Origin: Kocuria sp.
GTDB taxonomy: Bacteria > Actinomycetota > Actinomycetes > Actinomycetales > Micrococcaceae
NCBI GenBank assembly: GCA_030453435.1
Contig: JAKDKI010000068.1
Span: forward strand, 1-9,025
DNA: 9,025 nt
Reading direction: 5' to 3'
Below, piece by piece: positions 7,337-9,025 of the stretch. Numbering within the stretch: the first letter of the stretch is position 1; each line of letters starts with the position of its first letter. The translations under genes were made by a program, and so were the position numbers. Under the pieces are notes generated by a model. That model ran no database searches, was not told where the DNA came from, and saw only the letters and a list, made by a program, of their open reading frames with translations.

Positions 7337-8974
7337 TTACTCGCTTTCCTGTGCAATCCACAGATGCCGGAACTGGAAACCGCTCACCGGCATACCCGTG
7401 CGGTAGGTCATGGTTCCCCCCACATAGTTCTGATAGGCATCGGCCTGGTTGAAGAATCCCCACACGATGTAGCCGCCGGCGTCGTGGAGTATTTTCTGCA
7501 ATTGACCGATCAGTTCGTTGCGTTCGTCGTCGTCCAGCGTGGCGCGCGCTTTGTTGTAGAGCTCGATGAATTCCGGATCCGCCCAGTGCGTCTCGTTGAA
7601 CGGAGAACCAGGAAGCGTGCCATTGGCCGTCTGGGGCAAGAAGTTGCGTGTCAGCCAGAAATCTTGGGCGAACGGGTACTGCAAGTAGCCGTCGCCGAAG
7701 AACGTGGTGGTGTCCACGCGGCGCAGGCTCACGTTGATCCCGGCTTCCGAGGCCTGCTCAGCGAAGACCTGGGCGGATTCCACGGCGCCGGCTTGGATGG
7801 GTGCCGTGACCATTTCCACGTCCAGCCCGTCCGGGTACCCTGCATCGGCCAACAGTTGTTTGGCCTTCTCGATGTCCCGAGTTCGCTGCGGCAGCTCAGG
7901 TGTGCCGGGGTCGAACGGCGCGTACATGTCGTTCCCCACGTTGCCGTGCCCGGAGAAAACCTGCTCCACCATCTGCTCACGGTCCACCACGAGCTTGAAC
8001 GCCTCGCGCACCCGGGGGTCATCGAACGGCTCCACGTCCACGCGCATCGTGAACGGCAACCAACCGCCGGTTTCGGACATCTCGGTGAAGATGCGCGGGT
8101 CGGTTCCCACCACGTCCACGAGCGCCATGGGCAGCTGGCCGACCGCATCAACTTGGGAGGACAGCAGAGCGTTGACCATCGCGTCCTCGTCGTTGAAGTT
8201 CATCATGTGAACTTCATCCAAGATCGGTGCGCCGCCCCAGTAGTTCGGGTTCTTCTTGAGCACCGTGATCTGACCGGGTTCGAACTGTCCCAGGGTGAAC
8301 GGTCCGGTACCGATCGGATGTGCGGGATCGTAGTCCGGGGGCACGATGCCCACCGCGTACTCCGCCGTCGAGTAAATGAACGCGGCATCCGGTTCGGACA
8401 ACTCGAACCGAACCGTGTGATCGTCCACGGCCACGGTTTTTTCCAGACTCGCCAGACCGGACGCACCCGATTTGGGGTTGTCAGGATCTGTTACTCGGTC
8501 GTAGGAGAACACGACGTCCGCTGCAGTCATCGGGCGGCCGTCGTGGAAGGTGACATCGTCGCGCAGTTTGAAGACCCAGGCCCGCCCATCGTCTACGGGT
8601 TCGGCGCTGACCGCGAGCGCCGGCACCGGTTCGTAGTCCTGGTCGAACTCGTAGAGCCGGTCATAGAGGTTGATCACACGACCGCCGTCCGGAGTGGTCA
8701 CAGGCACGTGCGCATCCACGACATCCGCGGCACCACCACCTGCGAGTCCAACTCGCAAAATGCCACCGGGCTCCGGCTCTCCGGTAGCCGCAGTACCCGA
8801 GAAGGCCTGCTCCGTGTTACTTCCGCAACCAGCCAGCGCGAACACCGCGGCCGTCGCGCCCACGCCCAGGAAACCACGTCGTGACAATGCCCGACGCCGC
8901 GCAGCCGAGCGACGCTCGTTGCGCACCCCTCCGGCGTGGTCCGGAGAGTGATGTGGATAGGGTTCTGCGCTCAT
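7337..8974 (-). CDS. Solute-binding lipoprotein of a peptide-type ABC importer (SBP family 5), Tat signal
   Basis: A 545-residue extracytoplasmic receptor that should capture the substrate and deliver it to the permease pair. The N-terminus is Arg-rich, with a twin-arginine motif SRRGFLG (31-37), a hydrophobic core VGATAAVFALAG, and a lipobox ALAGC with Cys50 as the acylated residue. This indicates Tat export and membrane anchoring. The mature protein has family 5 hallmarks, including a segment with GRVINLYDRLYEF and then VTFHDGRPMTAADVVFSYDR, followed by a late region with SPFNETHWADPEF. Length fits the family. ATG at 8972-8974 is chosen because GAGGA precedes it, although the spacing is tight (3 bases). 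An in-frame GTG at 8993-8995 would add seven residues. It is the first gene of the importer set within the window. Families of this type bind peptides, nickel complexes, sugars or opines, so the ligand is undetermined. Confidence 0.93.
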   Translation of the reverse strand: MSAEPYPHHSPDHAGGVRNERRSAARRRALSRRGFLGVGATAAVFALAGCGSNTEQAFSGTAATGEPEPGGILRVGLAGGGAADVVDAHVPVTTPDGGRVINLYDRLYEFDQDYEPVPALAVSAEPVDDGRAWVFKLRDDVTFHDGRPMTAADVVFSYDRVTDPDNPKSGASGLASLEKTVAVDDHTVRFELSEPDAAFIYSTAEYAVGIVPPDYDPAHPIGTGPFTLGQFEPGQITVLKKNPNYWGGAPILDEVHMMNFNDEDAMVNALLSSQVDAVGQLPMALVDVVGTDPRIFTEMSETGGWLPFTMRVDVEPFDDPRVREAFKLVVDREQMVEQVFSGHGNVGNDMYAPFDPGTPELPQRTRDIEKAKQLLADAGYPDGLDVEMVTAPIQAGAVESAQVFAEQASEAGINVSLRRVDTTTFFGDGYLQYPFAQDFWLTRNFLPQTANGTLPGSPFNETHWADPEFIELYNKARATLDDDERNELIGQLQKILHDAGGYIVWGFFNQADAYQNYVGGTMTYRTGMPVSGFQFRHLWIAQESE

Positions 8975-9025
8975 ATTTCCTCGCTGTTGAGACACGACGT
9001 TGTGAGACTCCTGGCGAGCGCCCTT
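8975..9025 (-). other. Leader region upstream of the binding-protein gene
   Basis: These 51 bases lie upstream of the first importer gene. On the minus strand they hold a GAGGA ribosome binding site (8978-8982) close to the ATG, and an in-frame GTG at 8995 that could serve as an alternative start. I see no clear -10/-35 pair or operator, and the window ends before a promoter could be judged. Confidence 0.4.

Noticed and set aside
6350..8884. 844-codon open frame on the plus strand, antisense to the binding protein and DppB-type genes
   Set aside because: The translation is rich in His, Gly, Arg and Gln, with no domain or membrane pattern. It lies opposite genes with clear family motifs, and such long antisense frames are expected from the codon bias of high-GC genes.
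1..9025. CRISPR array, prophage, insertion sequence, toxin-antitoxin pair or defence island
   Set aside because: No spaced direct repeats, transposase, integrase, phage or toxin-like proteins are seen. Gaps between genes are short, and coding composition looks uniform.

Overview
The window is high-GC, tightly packed bacterial DNA. Codon use is GC-rich at third positions, GTG starts occur, the binding protein is a Tat-type lipoprotein, and the peptide-ABC ATPase is a double-domain protein. Together these suggest an actinomycete (Actinomycetota, possibly Micrococcales), but no marker gene is present to name a genus.

Layout: the left edge holds the 3' end of a plus-strand nucleobase permease of the NCS2 (uracil/xanthine) family. 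It ends at 269 and converges on everything else. A long inverted repeat at 279-322 lies between the convergent stop codons and probably terminates transcription from both sides. From 334 to 8974 there are seven genes, all on the minus strand, so they are transcribed from right to left. In transcription order they are: a Tat/lipoprotein family 5 solute-binding protein, a DppB-type permease, a DppC-type permease, a fused DppD-DppF-type ATPase, a serine hydrolase of the beta-lactamase/EstB family, a 3-hydroxyisobutyryl-CoA hydrolase, and an alpha/beta hydrolase.

The first four genes are joined by a 3-bp gap, a 4-bp overlap and a 0-bp junction. They form a complete peptide-type ABC importer: lipid-anchored receptor, two membrane subunits, and one polypeptide carrying both nucleotide-binding domains. 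The three following genes sit 26, 34 and 32 bp apart with no visible terminator between them, so one seven-gene transcript is plausible. All three encode apparently cytoplasmic hydrolases, each from a different fold. This permits, but does not prove, a model in which imported peptide-like or ester compounds are cleaved in the cytoplasm.

No tRNA, rRNA, CRISPR array, insertion sequence, prophage or defence module is visible. No intergenic stretch exceeds about 65 bases. The transporter families are well known. I found no convincing evidence of a previously undescribed system; the points worth checking are the gene grouping, the long linker in the fused ATPase, the Tat-lipoprotein signal and the convergent terminator.
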